Of a DNA stretch of 39,662 nt, positions 1-9,446 are shown piece by piece; position 1 is the first letter of the stretch; each line of letters starts with the position of its first letter. The notes below the pieces were generated by a model that saw nothing but the letters and a program-made list of their open reading frames with translations, did no database searches and was not told the origin of the DNA. This stretch comes from Cyanobacterium sp. T60_A2020_053 (GTDB taxonomy: Bacteria > Cyanobacteriota > Cyanobacteriia > Cyanobacteriales > Cyanobacteriaceae), in assembly GCA_015272165.1 (NCBI GenBank), contig JACYMF010000033.1, forward strand, positions 1 through 39,662. The letters run 5' to 3'. Made by a program: the position numbers and the translations under genes.

Positions 1-158
1 CGATTTTTTTGTTGGTTCGTTTACATCCCCCGTTGATTTCAGTGGGTATTTTTTTGTTGAGAAATTCCACGGGGGTCTTTCACTCACATTTCAAGATAAT
101 CTAACATAGAAAATAGAGTATCAATGTAAAAATTTGACTAAAAATTCTTAACTAGATA
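1..158. other. Upstream non-coding region of the ArsR-type gene
   Basis: No convincing coding sequence is visible. The stretch is AT-rich and ends in the likely promoter region of the rightward regulator gene that starts at 159. A G/C-rich element, CCCCCGTTGATTTC, lies near 27-40 and resembles the inverted repeat at the far right end of the window. I cannot assign an operator with confidence. Confidence 0.4.
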
Positions 159-572
159 ATGGAAATAAAATCAGAAATACCAACTTTCACTACCACAGAA
201 AATAAAACTAGCAATGATTGTCTCATGGCAAAAATGTCCCCTTTTGCTTTAGGATTAGTGGCTGATTTTTTCAAGGTTTTATCAGAATCTAGTCGATTAA
301 ATATTGTCTGTTGTTTGCGCACGGGGGAAAAAAATGTCACTGAGATTATTAACATAACAGAATTAGGACAAGCTAACGTTTCTAAACACCTTAAAATTTT
401 GGCTCAAGCAGGGATAGTTAGTCGTAGTCAAAAGGGTATTAACGTTTATTATCAAATTGCTAATCCTTTTGTTTTTGAGTTGTGTGATTTAGTCTGTAAT
501 TCTTTGTCTATGCAAATTGAGCGACAAAGTCAGCAATTGGCGCACCTCAAACTATTACAACAAGGTTTATGA
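159..572 (+). CDS. ArsR/SmtB-family winged-helix transcriptional regulator
   Basis: A 137-residue protein with a single winged helix-turn-helix domain at about residues 30-120. The segments LSESSRLNIVCCLRTGE, GQANVSKHLKILAQAGIV and GINVYYQI correspond to the helix, recognition helix and wing of the ArsR family, which are dimeric repressors released by metals or thiol chemistry. The classical ArsR/SmtB metal box ELCVCDL is not visible. Cysteines occur instead in the IVCCL helix and in a C-terminal helix ELCDLVC, the places where BigR/SqrR-type persulfide sensors carry their dithiol pair. A sulfide- or thiol-responsive role is therefore possible but is inference. No partner gene lies next to it on the same strand; the neighbour is a convergent topoisomerase gene. 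The family call is firm and the ligand is unknown. Confidence 0.88.
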   Translation: MEIKSEIPTFTTTENKTSNDCLMAKMSPFALGLVADFFKVLSESSRLNIVCCLRTGEKNVTEIINITELGQANVSKHLKILAQAGIVSRSQKGINVYYQIANPFVFELCDLVCNSLSMQIERQSQQLAHLKLLQQGL

Positions 573-678
573 TAGACAATGGATAATGGGAGGAATGAAG
601 AATGCAGAAGTAATTGTTTTCTAAATTCTAAATTCTACATTTTTTCTTCCCTTTGCCCATCACTTTATTAATACCGAT

Positions 679-3195
679 TTAGCCCCACCAATTTACGGCG
701 AGGGCAATTTTTTCATCATTAGCTAGTTTAACCAGCGCCCTCCCCCCGTCATAAGCCTTTCCTGCTTCATTATTTGATACTTTATCAATGTCAATAATGG
801 TGCGTTTTTCTAAATTAGTAGAAACAATGACAGTTTTACTATTATTGGGTTTTAACATCGCCACTAAATAATCTTCTTTATCCTTAAAACGGAAACCTTG
901 ACTACCCAAACCGCCAGTTTTGCCGATACTTAAAGCGCGTAAATTAGTGACGGGGAGAATTTTGCCATAACCATCCGCCGAAATTAACAATAAATTATCT
1001 TTTTTCTGCACCACCTGACAACCGATAATTTTTTCTCGAAAATTCAGTTTAATGGCTAAATTTCCTTGCGCGCCTTTCCCCATCACTGCCATGTTATCTT
1101 GATTAATGCTGTGACGTAATACCCTTCCGCCACTGGTAGCCGTTACCAATTCTTGTCCATCTTCCGCCACCGCAAGATAAAATAAACTATCATTTTCTTT
1201 TAATTTCATCAGGGTAAAACCTCGATTACCAATGCCATCTAACTCACTCACCGTAATTCTTTTTACATAACCTCCAGCCGTGACTAATAATAAAGTTTTT
1301 CCTTTATTTTCAGGAGTGATAGTAATATAATTGATCGGTTTTTGATCTTGCTGGAGGGCGCTGGGTGATACTAATTTATTGATGGTTTGTTTCGTAGGAT
1401 GACGGGGAATATCAGCCACAGAAAGAGGATAGGCTTTGCCATTATCAATAATAACTATAATTTCTTTTTTATCCTTAATCGGTTCTTGATAAACAATTAA
1501 ATCAGTATTTTTCTTAACCATAGGTGTGGTTAAAATTGCCTCTTTTGGTTGCCAATAAATTTTACCTTTGGCACTAATTTGCACCATCGCATCATCAGTT
1601 AAATTGTTATCATAAACTAACGGTAATTGTCCCTCATTATCTTTATTTTTTTGATTAATTTTAGTTTCTTTTTTTTCTTCTTTCTTAGGAATAAAACTAA
1701 TAATTTTTGTTCTTCTACTATCCCCAAATTTACGCTTAAAAGTTCTTAATTCTTTTTTTAATGCTTTTAATAACTCATGACGATCTGCTAATAGCCCTTG
1801 CAATTCAGTAATTCTGCCTTGTAAATCGGTATATTCCTGTTCAATCTTTTGTTTTTCCAAACCAGTTAACCTTCTTAAAGGCATAGCTAAAATAGAATTT
1901 GCTTGAGCTTCACTAATACTTAAAGCCTGTTGTAAATCATTTTTTGCCGTTGTACCATCAGGGGAATTTCTGAGAATATTAATCACTAAATCAAGATCAT
2001 TTAAAGCCTGTAATAAACCCTGCAATAAATGGCTTTTTTCTTGCTTATCAACCAATTCATAATTATACTGTCTAGTTAAAGTTTCTTCTCGAAATTGTAA
2101 AAATTCTTGTAAAGTTTCTCGTAAGGATAACTGACAGGGTTTATTATTAACTAAACTGAGCATAATTACCCCAAAATTACTTTGTAAAGCCGTTTGTTTG
2201 TATAATTGCTCCAGAATAAATTGAGGATTTGCATCCCGTTTTAACTCAATTACCACTCGAATCCCCGTGCGATCGCTTTCATCCCGAATATCAGCAATAT
2301 CATTAATTTTGCCTTGATTTACTAAATCTGCTACCTTTTCAATCCATCCAGCCTTATTCACCTGAAAAGGTAACTCTGTCACGATAATAGCAGTTCTTTC
2401 CTTGCCCCGTTTCTTTTGTATCCTTAGCTGTTCAATGGTTGCCACTCCGCGCACGGGAATAATGCCCTTACCCGTCAAATAAGCATCTTTAATTCCAGCT
2501 TGATCGATAATTTCGCCCCCCGTGGGAAAATCAGGTCCCGGTATTAACTTCATTAACTTATCATCAGTTAAGTCGGGATTGTCAATCAGCGCAACTAAGC
2601 CATCGACAATTTCACCGAGATTGTGAGGGGGGATATTTGTCGCCATACCCACGGCAATACCTGAACAACCATTGAGGAGTAATACAGGAAGTTTTGCAGG
2701 TAGTACAACGGGTTCTTGTTGGGAGTTGTCGAAATTACCACTAAAGTTAACGGTGGATTCGTTAACTTCCTCTAGCATGGTTTCAAAAGCCAGCGCCCCC
2801 AACCGTGTTTCAGTATATCTCATGGCGGCAGCAGGATCATTATCCACACTACCAAAATTACCATGCCCGGCTAAAAGAGGATAACGACTAGAAAAATCCT
2901 GCACTAAACGCACCAGCGCATCATACACCGATTGATCGCCATGGGGGTGATATTTACCCAAAACGTCTCCAACTACCCTAGCGCACTTCCGAAAAGGACG
3001 ATCCGGGCTTAATCCTAATTCATACATAGCATATAAAATACGCCGATGGACAGGCTTTAAACCATCGCGCACATCAGGTAGCGCCCTCCCCACAATCACA
3101 CTCATGGCATATTCCAAATATGAGCGCTCCATTTCCGTATGTAGTGCCGTGGAAATTATTTGACCTTGATTCAATAAATTTAATTGTTCAACCAT
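679..3195 (-). CDS. Type II DNA topoisomerase A subunit (GyrA/ParC family)
   Basis: An 838-residue breakage-reunion subunit of an ATP-dependent type II topoisomerase, which would pair with a GyrB/ParE partner to pass DNA duplexes. The N-terminal half has the family signatures: [20 protein letters not shown], the quinolone-pocket helix [15 protein letters not shown], and the catalytic tyrosine in AAAMRYTE. A long coiled-coil tower (about residues 370-510) and a beta-pinwheel C-terminal domain (about 540-838) follow. In the C-terminal domain the GyrA-box QRRGGKG is not seen; the corresponding blade reads [11 protein letters not shown]. That suggests the second cyanobacterial A-type paralogue (ParC-like) rather than the supercoiling GyrA, though annotation pipelines would probably say gyrase A. 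A lysine-rich KKEEKKETK linker precedes the pinwheel. Monocistronic as far as can be seen. Confidence 0.93.
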   Translation of the reverse strand: MVEQLNLLNQGQIISTALHTEMERSYLEYAMSVIVGRALPDVRDGLKPVHRRILYAMYELGLSPDRPFRKCARVVGDVLGKYHPHGDQSVYDALVRLVQDFSSRYPLLAGHGNFGSVDNDPAAAMRYTETRLGALAFETMLEEVNESTVNFSGNFDNSQQEPVVLPAKLPVLLLNGCSGIAVGMATNIPPHNLGEIVDGLVALIDNPDLTDDKLMKLIPGPDFPTGGEIIDQAGIKDAYLTGKGIIPVRGVATIEQLRIQKKRGKERTAIIVTELPFQVNKAGWIEKVADLVNQGKINDIADIRDESDRTGIRVVIELKRDANPQFILEQLYKQTALQSNFGVIMLSLVNNKPCQLSLRETLQEFLQFREETLTRQYNYELVDKQEKSHLLQGLLQALNDLDLVINILRNSPDGTTAKNDLQQALSISEAQANSILAMPLRRLTGLEKQKIEQEYTDLQGRITELQGLLADRHELLKALKKELRTFKRKFGDSRRTKIISFIPKKEEKKETKINQKNKDNEGQLPLVYDNNLTDDAMVQISAKGKIYWQPKEAILTTPMVKKNTDLIVYQEPIKDKKEIIVIIDNGKAYPLSVADIPRHPTKQTINKLVSPSALQQDQKPINYITITPENKGKTLLLVTAGGYVKRITVSELDGIGNRGFTLMKLKENDSLFYLAVAEDGQELVTATSGGRVLRHSINQDNMAVMGKGAQGNLAIKLNFREKIIGCQVVQKKDNLLLISADGYGKILPVTNLRALSIGKTGGLGSQGFRFKDKEDYLVAMLKPNNSKTVIVSTNLEKRTIIDIDKVSNNEAGKAYDGGRALVKLANDEKIALAVNWWG

Positions 3196-3303
3196 GAGTA
3201 TTTATGCTCAGTTAACTTGTAATAACGGTAAAGTGCCTATTTTTTAGAGAGTAGCAAACAATTTACCATTACGGATCAATTTTATTTCGGGTTTGATGAG
3301 GAT

Positions 3304-3625
3304 AGGTTTCGGGTGTCAGGTGTTAGGTTTTAGGTTAAAGAATGAAAAATCAAGGTTTTGAAGCGTTATATTTTTAACAAAAACACAAGTGTATTGTGAA
3401 TAATTAGGCTTTGCTGAATAAATCAAAACCCTTTTAAAACAAAGGTTTTAAGTATAATAAAATCTTAAAAAAGTGCCAGAAATAGCCTTTTTTCCCAAAA
3501 AATGCCCTCTTTTCTCTACCCAAATCAAAAATTATTGATACAAATGAGCAATTTATGAAACATAAATATTTAGCTTAACTCTTTAATTTATAAGCATTTC
3601 ACCTGATACCTGACACCCGAAACCT
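3304..3625. repeat. Intergenic region bounded by a 24-bp inverted repeat
   Basis: The 3196-3666 gap has no credible gene. Within it, 3304-3327 (AGGTTTCGGGTGTCAGGT and six more bases) reappears inverted at 3602-3625 with 22 of 24 positions matching. Between the arms, near 3405-3425, is GGCTTTGCTGAATAAATC, which resembles terminal sequences of IS5-type elements. The whole could be a small non-autonomous element or a remnant. No transposase fragment is visible. Confidence 0.55.
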
Positions 3626-3666
3626 GACACCTCCCCTCACCAAAATACTTTTTCAGCACACCCTAA

Positions 3667-4776
3667 CTATGTTTTTGCACCAAGAAGTTTCATGGCTCTT
3701 TTTGAGTAAGTTTTCACTGTTTCATAGGGCATCTCTAACTCTAGGGCAATATCTTGTAAAGATTGACCTAATTCTTTTTTAGCTACTATTTCCGCATAAC
3801 TTATACAAATATTTTTAGCACGATTACCACCCTTTGTCCCTTTTTTCGCCAAAAAAATAGCTAATAATTCATCTATTCTCCCTGATAAACTATTTTCTGT
3901 TTGCTCTACAGTATTATTATCAATTTCTGCCCAACCTAAACGAGTATAACCTAAGCCAAAAGTAGTTTTATGTCCCGTGCCACAATAAAGAGCAAAACGG
4001 CATAAGGTAGAGAAAAGTTGACTATAATCACCAAAATCTTGATAATTATGTCCTAAATATAATTCAATGGAGCCGATAAAACCTGTAACACTGCCTTTTT
4101 TTCCTCCGGCTACCTTGGTTGATTGCAAATTGTATTGACGAATAATTACAAATTTATCAACCCAGTCGATAAAACTATCTTGAGAAAATACTTTTTGAGA
4201 AAATTGATTCCAACGGCGCAAATAGCTTTGAAACAAATTGGGAGGATGAGGCAAGGGATAATGATGGTTATGACGGCGAAAACTGGTACAAGATAAAAAC
4301 GTTAAAGAAAAATTCGTTATTAATTTACTCTGCCATAAATTTTCGTAGGTGGAGGGCGCTGAAGAAAATCTTACCTCTTGTATCAATAACGGTGCATGAT
4401 GTAAACCTAAATGAGAAGGAAATTTATCAAACCAAATTTTTAACCATTTCATCAATTCTGGGGAGAAAATCGATAAATACCAACTATAAACAGAATCTTG
4501 TTTGAGAAAAACTTTGTTTTCTAATTCTAAATAATTACCTTGTAAACGAGAAATAGTGAAACCCTTTTCTTCTGGATAATCATGAAGTCTTTGGGATAAA
4601 TCAGGGCATAACTGTCGCACTTGATCTAAAAACCAAGCGTGTAAACCCTTACTATAGTCAGGAAATAAATAATAATCTTTCTCTGCCAATAGTTTAAATT
4701 CCAGAATAACTAAATCATGAGTATCCGTCCAAGTTAAATCGCCTAAAGATGATAATGGGTTACTATTCACACACAA
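3667..4776 (-). CDS. cas6: Cas6 pre-crRNA endoribonuclease with C-terminal HTH extension
   Basis: A 369-residue RAMP-fold protein that should cut the CRISPR transcript within each repeat. The C-terminal RAMP half carries a glycine-rich loop GTGHKTTFGLGYTRLGW (about residues 264-280), the usual Cas6 signature, preceded by GSIELYLG. The N-terminal half is weakly conserved, as is normal for Cas6. After the RAMP fold come about 80 more residues. They end in SLQDIALELEMPYETVKTYS, which reads like a sigma-70 region 4 or LuxR-type helix-turn-helix. Ordinary Cas6 proteins are about 200-300 residues and stop near the glycine loop, so this is an extra domain. The gene is divergent from cas10, with 293 bp between them. 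The repeat's hairpin and its 8-nt 3' end fit Cas6 processing. The extension's function (RNA or DNA binding, perhaps autoregulation) is unknown. Confidence 0.85.
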   Translation of the reverse strand: MCVNSNPLSSLGDLTWTDTHDLVILEFKLLAEKDYYLFPDYSKGLHAWFLDQVRQLCPDLSQRLHDYPEEKGFTISRLQGNYLELENKVFLKQDSVYSWYLSIFSPELMKWLKIWFDKFPSHLGLHHAPLLIQEVRFSSAPSTYENLWQSKLITNFSLTFLSCTSFRRHNHHYPLPHPPNLFQSYLRRWNQFSQKVFSQDSFIDWVDKFVIIRQYNLQSTKVAGGKKGSVTGFIGSIELYLGHNYQDFGDYSQLFSTLCRFALYCGTGHKTTFGLGYTRLGWAEIDNNTVEQTENSLSGRIDELLAIFLAKKGTKGGNRAKNICISYAEIVAKKELGQSLQDIALELEMPYETVKTYSKRAMKLLGAKT

Positions 4777-5069
4777 ACTAAAAATTAATGTTGCTTTAAT
4801 CCATTGATTGACAACAATTTTACTACTTTATGACATATCACAAAAATTCTTCTCAAAAAAAATTCTCTCGATTTGCATAATTTGACAAAATATTCCTGAT
4901 AGATAAATAGAGAATCAATTTTACGAAATATTAATTTTCTTGTCTCTCATTAAAATTATTCGTCTAAAATCCTATCAGTGTGGTTATGTCTTTAATGGTT
5001 TTAATCATTTAGACTAACTAACAATAGGTATCTCCATCAGTTTACTTAATTATAAAATCACCAAAAATA
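4777..5069. promoter_or_regulatory. Divergent promoter region between cas6 and cas10
   Basis: This 293-bp AT-rich stretch separates the leftward cas6 from the rightward effector operon, so both promoters should lie here. A TTGACA hexamer is present at 4808-4813 and an A/T-rich TTAATTATAAAAT stretch lies just upstream of cas10 near 5048-5060. I could not pair them into a well-spaced promoter, and no clear operator palindrome was seen. Confidence 0.45.
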
Positions 5070-6791
5070 ATGTTTTTAGTCTTAATAGAAACATCGGGCA
5101 ACCAAAATTTCATTTTTGCCACCAATAAATTAAAAGAAAATATTGGCGCGTCAGAATTAACCTATCGAGTCGGCACACAATGGCTATCGGAAATTATCGG
5201 AAATATTACCAATAATTCTGAGTTACAAAAATGGCAAGATGGAGATTCATTTCGTAAAACTCTTTTAGAAGTGAAGGATAATCCCCCTATCGAAAATGAT
5301 GACTCAGAAGTAGAAATTATTAACGCCGTATCAGGTAAGGCTTTATTAATAACCAAAAAAGAGGATACAGCAAAAGATATTATCACTCAAATTAACCTAA
5401 AATGTTTACAACAAGCGCCCTCCATCGACGTTTGTGGCGTATATGTGAAGTTTGATTGGCATAATCCCATTCAAAATGCTGTAAAAGAAGTCTATGAGAA
5501 ATTAGATGAAGCTAAATCTCAGCTTTTATCCCCTCAATTTCGGTTTTTAAAATTGCCTATTATTGTTGATTGCAATACTAGCGGTTTACCTGCTTCGCAC
5601 TTAGAAACTAATCCAGAAAATGACAAAATTCCTTTATCAGCAGGAAGTTTTGCTAAAAGAAATAATGCTGATGATTCTTTACAAAGAATGAATCAATTAA
5701 TCCAAGAAAGTAGTTTAAAATTTCCTAGTAATACTAATGATTTAGAAAAAAGTTTTACACCAGAATGGTTAGGAATTGTCCATGCTGATGGTAATGGTTT
5801 AGGTCAAATTTTTCTGAATTTTTACAAATATGCTAACAATAATCGAGATTATATTGATAAATTAAGACGCTTTTCTTTAGCCTTAGATTTGTGTACTCAA
5901 AATGCTTTTCAAGAAGCAATTAAAGTATTTGAAGATGATGGCAAAAGAAAGATTAAAAAAAATAAAATTAAGAAAGTTTTACCCGTTATTCCTTTAGTAT
6001 TAGGAGGGGATGATTTAACAGTAGTTTGTGATGGCAAAAAAGCCTTAGAATTTACCCAAAAATTTCTATTAGCTTTTGAAAAAGAAACCGCTAGAGATAA
6101 CTTACAAGATGTTGGTAATATTATCAAGGAAATTAGTGAAAAAGCCTTACAATCGGAAGGTTTATCAGCTTGTGCTGGGATTGCCATTGTCAAACCTCAT
6201 TTTCCTTTTTCTGTAGGTTATGATTTAGCAGAATCCCTCTTAAAATCAGCAAAAACTGTTAAAAATAATGTTCAAGATGAAGCTAATAATACTGTATCTT
6301 GTTCCGCTTTAGATTTTCATATTGTTTATGATTCTAGTGGGGTTAATTTAAAGTTAATTAGAGATCGTTTACAGTTGCGAGATAACACAAAATTATATAA
6401 GCGCCCGTTTGTAATTACACCTTTAAATCAATTAGATCAAGCAACAGAATTAAGTAAACAATGGGCAAGTTTTTATCATTGGGATAAATTTGTAGATAAA
6501 GTTAATTTACTGACTAAAAATAAGCAAAATGCTCAAGAAAGTGATAAAGATAAAGATTATTTACCACCAACTCAATCTAATGCTTTGCGTTCAGCAATTT
6601 TTGTTAGTAAAGAGGAAGCAGACGCTAGATTTAAGTTGATTTATCAACGTTATAAAGATATTACTAAGGAATTAGCTGAAAGTGATAAATCTTTATTTCA
6701 AATAATGCCTATTAATGCCACAAAAAACACAAGTAATAATGTTTATATCACCAGTTTTTTAGATGCTTTGGATGCAGTTGATTTTGTTTAA
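5070..6791 (+). CDS. cas10: Cas10, large subunit of the type III effector (no HD domain)
   Basis: A 573-residue Cas10/Cmr2-like protein. It begins directly with the first palm-type sequence (FIFATNKLKENIGASELTY, residues 14-32). A second palm follows with GIVHADGNGLG (about 235-245) and an intact GGDD at residues 312-315. In this family GGDD converts ATP to cyclic oligoadenylate when target RNA is bound, which activates CARF effectors such as the two encoded downstream. The N-terminal HD nuclease domain of typical Cas10 is absent and the length is short for the family, so no ssDNase activity is expected. The start at ATG 5070 leaves no room for an HD domain unless it is encoded elsewhere. It is the first gene of the rightward operon; the next gene begins 53 bp downstream after a GGAGA ribosome-binding site. 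The composition fits type III-Dv. Confidence 0.9.
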   Translation: MFLVLIETSGNQNFIFATNKLKENIGASELTYRVGTQWLSEIIGNITNNSELQKWQDGDSFRKTLLEVKDNPPIENDDSEVEIINAVSGKALLITKKEDTAKDIITQINLKCLQQAPSIDVCGVYVKFDWHNPIQNAVKEVYEKLDEAKSQLLSPQFRFLKLPIIVDCNTSGLPASHLETNPENDKIPLSAGSFAKRNNADDSLQRMNQLIQESSLKFPSNTNDLEKSFTPEWLGIVHADGNGLGQIFLNFYKYANNNRDYIDKLRRFSLALDLCTQNAFQEAIKVFEDDGKRKIKKNKIKKVLPVIPLVLGGDDLTVVCDGKKALEFTQKFLLAFEKETARDNLQDVGNIIKEISEKALQSEGLSACAGIAIVKPHFPFSVGYDLAESLLKSAKTVKNNVQDEANNTVSCSALDFHIVYDSSGVNLKLIRDRLQLRDNTKLYKRPFVITPLNQLDQATELSKQWASFYHWDKFVDKVNLLTKNKQNAQESDKDKDYLPPTQSNALRSAIFVSKEEADARFKLIYQRYKDITKELAESDKSLFQIMPINATKNTSNNVYITSFLDALDAVDFV

Positions 6792-6844
6792 ATTTCTAAT
6801 GAAAAATAAGGCTAAAGCCTTGACTACAAACTGAAGGAGAATTT

Positions 6845-9157
6845 ATGGTTTTTACAATTAAGGTAACGATGTTAAGCGATTGGTATATCGGTTTAGGTCA
6901 ATCAAGGGGCGATATTGATGCTATTGTACAAAGAGATAAAGACGGTTTGCCTTATATTCCTGCCAAAACTTTAACGGGAATTTTACGAGATTCTTGTGAG
7001 TTGGTGGCGTTGGGTTTAGATGGCGGTAATGACAATGGGGCTTGGCATAAGTGGGTTGATTTTCTCTTTGGCAGTCAACCAGCTTTGGCTGAAGGGGTTG
7101 TAGAATCTTCCCCTCAACCTGCTATGGTTTCTTTAAGGTCTGCTCATTTTCCTGATAGTCTCAAAAATTCTTTGACTGATACAAAGAAGGTTAAAGTTAA
7201 AGATGCTTTGGCTTTTGTTAAACCGGGTATCGGTATTGATGATAAAACGGGATGCGCTAAACCAGATTTTTTGCGCTTTGAGGAGATGATTAGAAAAGGC
7301 GCGGTTTTAGAGTCAAAAGATTGTCAGTTAAATTATCCTGATTATGTCACTTCTGCTGAAAAAGCTATTGCTGAGGCGTTGTTAATTGCCGGCAGTAAGA
7401 TGGTAGAGAGAATGGGTGGTAAAAGGAGGAGGGGCGCTGGAAAGTGTAAAGTGGTTTTATCAGGGTTTAAAGTTGATAATTATTTAAGTCATTTGAGTAA
7501 AACTCCTCCTTCTCCTCCTGAGTATCAAGAAATTTCTTTGGTGACTGATTCTCAACATCCTGAGATACAAAATTCCCAATGGTATATCTTACCAGTAGAA
7601 ATTATTACCCTAGCGCCCCTCATCGTGAATAGTCGCACTGTCGGTAATATCGTAGAGACTTTGGATTATATCCCGGCTAAGTATATTTTACGAAATTTAC
7701 ACCGCAAATTAGGGCAATGGTTAAACGTGTCTGAGGCTATTAGTAAGGGTAGTATGGTGATTACCAATGCCACTATCAGCAGTGATGGTTTACCCAGTCG
7801 CCCCACTCCGTTTTGTCTTTCTGCTGATAAACTGAATGGAGGATTAGATAAAGGTAATGTTTATAATCGCTTGGTAGAAGAAGCGCCCTCCACCTTACAA
7901 TTAAAGGGTGTCAAAGGAGGTTATATTGGGCAATTTTCGGGGCAACATTTGCCAACGAATCCCGAAGTAGAAATTCAGATTTATACCCACAATACCATCG
8001 AAGATGAAATCCAGCGCCCGAGTAGTGACGTAGGGGGAGTTTATAGTTATTCTGCTATTGCACCTAATACGAAATTTCAAGGGGAAATCCGTCTCAAAGC
8101 AGATGTTTTTAATCACCTCACTAGCCAAAAACCACAATGGTGGAAAAATTTAGATGGTAGTTATGCAATTGGGCAATCAAAAAAAGATGACTATGGCAGA
8201 ATAACTTTAAAGATAACTCAAAAACCCCAACTTCATCAAGGTTCTGTCAACATCAAAAACAATCAATTAATTGTCTGGTTGTTATCAGACTTACTGTTGA
8301 GAGATGAAAGACTTAATCCCACTGCTGATATAAATGTTTTACGTCAAACCCTCGAAAATGCTTTAGGTGTTGAATTGGAAGAAACCGAGAAAAAATTTCT
8401 CAGACAAAGACGCACCGAATCATGGCAAGGGCGCTGGGGGTTATCTCGCCCTTCTTTGGTAGGCATTCAAGCCGGAAGTTGTTTTGTTTACAACATCACA
8501 GGAGAATTAGACACCAATAAACTTTCTCAAGTGGCAATGGAAGGTATCGGAGAAAGAAGGGTAGAAGGTTATGGGCAAATATGTTTTAATGATCCTTTAC
8601 TAACTACCCCTTTATCAAGTTTAGAACCTCTTGAGACTAGCAGTAATAATGACAAGGGAAAATCTAAACCCATCGACATTAAAAATAATGATACTGCTTA
8701 TGAATATGCCCGAATTATTGAAAAGGAAGCATGGCGCGAAGCCATCCGACAACAAGCCTTCTCTTTAGCTTCTGATAAACAAAAAAGAAAAGAGTATTTA
8801 GGTTTAGAAATTCATGGGGAAGAAAGTAAACCACCCATGACGCAATTAGGGGCATTACGTTCAGTTACTAGCAAGTTACAAAGTCAAAATGATAGAAATC
8901 AAGTTATTAGCTGGATTAATGCTTTAGAAGATTCGCCTAATCGTAGAGAAAAATGGGCAGGAAATAGCTTAAGGTTGATTCGTAATTTAATCAGTGATGA
9001 AAGGAAAATCTGGGATTATTTAAAATTACCTACTGATTTAACTGTAACTCAAAACGCTGAAAACCAATTAAAACAAGAACTTTGGGCGGAAGCGATTCGT
9101 ACTTTTATTGATGCCATGATTCGTGCGCATAAACGAGATTGGGAAGAAAGCCAGTAG
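6845..9157 (+). CDS. Fused RAMP protein, Cas7-Cas5(Csx10)-Cas11-like
   Basis: A 770-residue multi-domain backbone subunit. The first Cas7-type RAMP (about 1-215) has LPYIPAKTLTGILRDSCE and a glycine-rich loop GGKRRRGAGK near 190-200. The second (about 245-600) carries VNSRTVGNIVETLDYIPAK, the signature of Csx10/Cas5-type proteins of subtype III-D, and closes with GIGERRVEGYGQ near 565-577. The last 155 residues look all-helical (TQLGALRSV, EAWREAIRQQAF, ELWAEAIRTFIDAM) and could be the small-subunit Cas11 part. This order matches the Cas7-Cas5-Cas11 fusion reported for the Synechocystis III-Dv complex. Family membership of the first two domains is clear; the Cas11 assignment is inferred from position and helical character. 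GAAGGAGAATTT precedes the ATG. The stop codon overlaps the start of a repeat element that separates it from the next gene. Confidence 0.87.
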   Translation: MVFTIKVTMLSDWYIGLGQSRGDIDAIVQRDKDGLPYIPAKTLTGILRDSCELVALGLDGGNDNGAWHKWVDFLFGSQPALAEGVVESSPQPAMVSLRSAHFPDSLKNSLTDTKKVKVKDALAFVKPGIGIDDKTGCAKPDFLRFEEMIRKGAVLESKDCQLNYPDYVTSAEKAIAEALLIAGSKMVERMGGKRRRGAGKCKVVLSGFKVDNYLSHLSKTPPSPPEYQEISLVTDSQHPEIQNSQWYILPVEIITLAPLIVNSRTVGNIVETLDYIPAKYILRNLHRKLGQWLNVSEAISKGSMVITNATISSDGLPSRPTPFCLSADKLNGGLDKGNVYNRLVEEAPSTLQLKGVKGGYIGQFSGQHLPTNPEVEIQIYTHNTIEDEIQRPSSDVGGVYSYSAIAPNTKFQGEIRLKADVFNHLTSQKPQWWKNLDGSYAIGQSKKDDYGRITLKITQKPQLHQGSVNIKNNQLIVWLLSDLLLRDERLNPTADINVLRQTLENALGVELEETEKKFLRQRRTESWQGRWGLSRPSLVGIQAGSCFVYNITGELDTNKLSQVAMEGIGERRVEGYGQICFNDPLLTTPLSSLEPLETSSNNDKGKSKPIDIKNNDTAYEYARIIEKEAWREAIRQQAFSLASDKQKRKEYLGLEIHGEESKPPMTQLGALRSVTSKLQSQNDRNQVISWINALEDSPNRREKWAGNSLRLIRNLISDERKIWDYLKLPTDLTVTQNAENQLKQELWAEAIRTFIDAMIRAHKRDWEESQ

Positions 9158-9420
9158 GTTGGGTTAAACGAAGTGCAACCTAACAAAAATAAAATTACTG
9201 GAAAGAAACCCCGTTAAACGAAGTGCAACCCAACAAAAATAAAATTACTGGAAAGAAACCCCGTTAAACGAAGTGCAGCCCAACAAAAATAAAATTACTG
9301 GAAAGAAACCCCGTTAAACGAAGTGCAACCCAACAAAAATAAAATTACGCTAAACAAATGAAGAGAAACAGTCAAAAAAGATCAATATTGTTGGGTTTCG
9401 TTACCTCAACCACAACCTAC
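9154..9420. repeat. MITE-like element containing 3.7 copies of a 50-bp tandem repeat
   Basis: A 50-bp unit starting GTTAAACGAAGTGCAACCCA is repeated head to tail from 9163 to 9348 (units begin at 9163, 9213, 9263 and 9313; the last is truncated after 36 bp), with only one or two base differences between copies. The block is bounded by GTAGGTTG at 9154 and its imperfect inverse CACAACCTAC ending at 9420. Such GTTGGGTT/AACCCAAC termini are common in mobile cyanobacterial intergenic repeats. It begins at the stop codon of the Cas7-Cas5-Cas11 gene and interrupts the otherwise tight effector operon. Confidence 0.8.
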
Positions 9421-9446
9421 ATTAACTATTAATATCAATTAAAAAT

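Noticed and set aside
2672-2884. Forward-strand frame inside the topoisomerase gene
   Set aside because: It is the antisense of the conserved breakage-reunion domain, with low-complexity Ser/Gly composition.
5162-6193. Reverse-strand frames inside cas10
   Set aside because: They are fully contained in a gene with clear family motifs, have no start context, and look like shadows.
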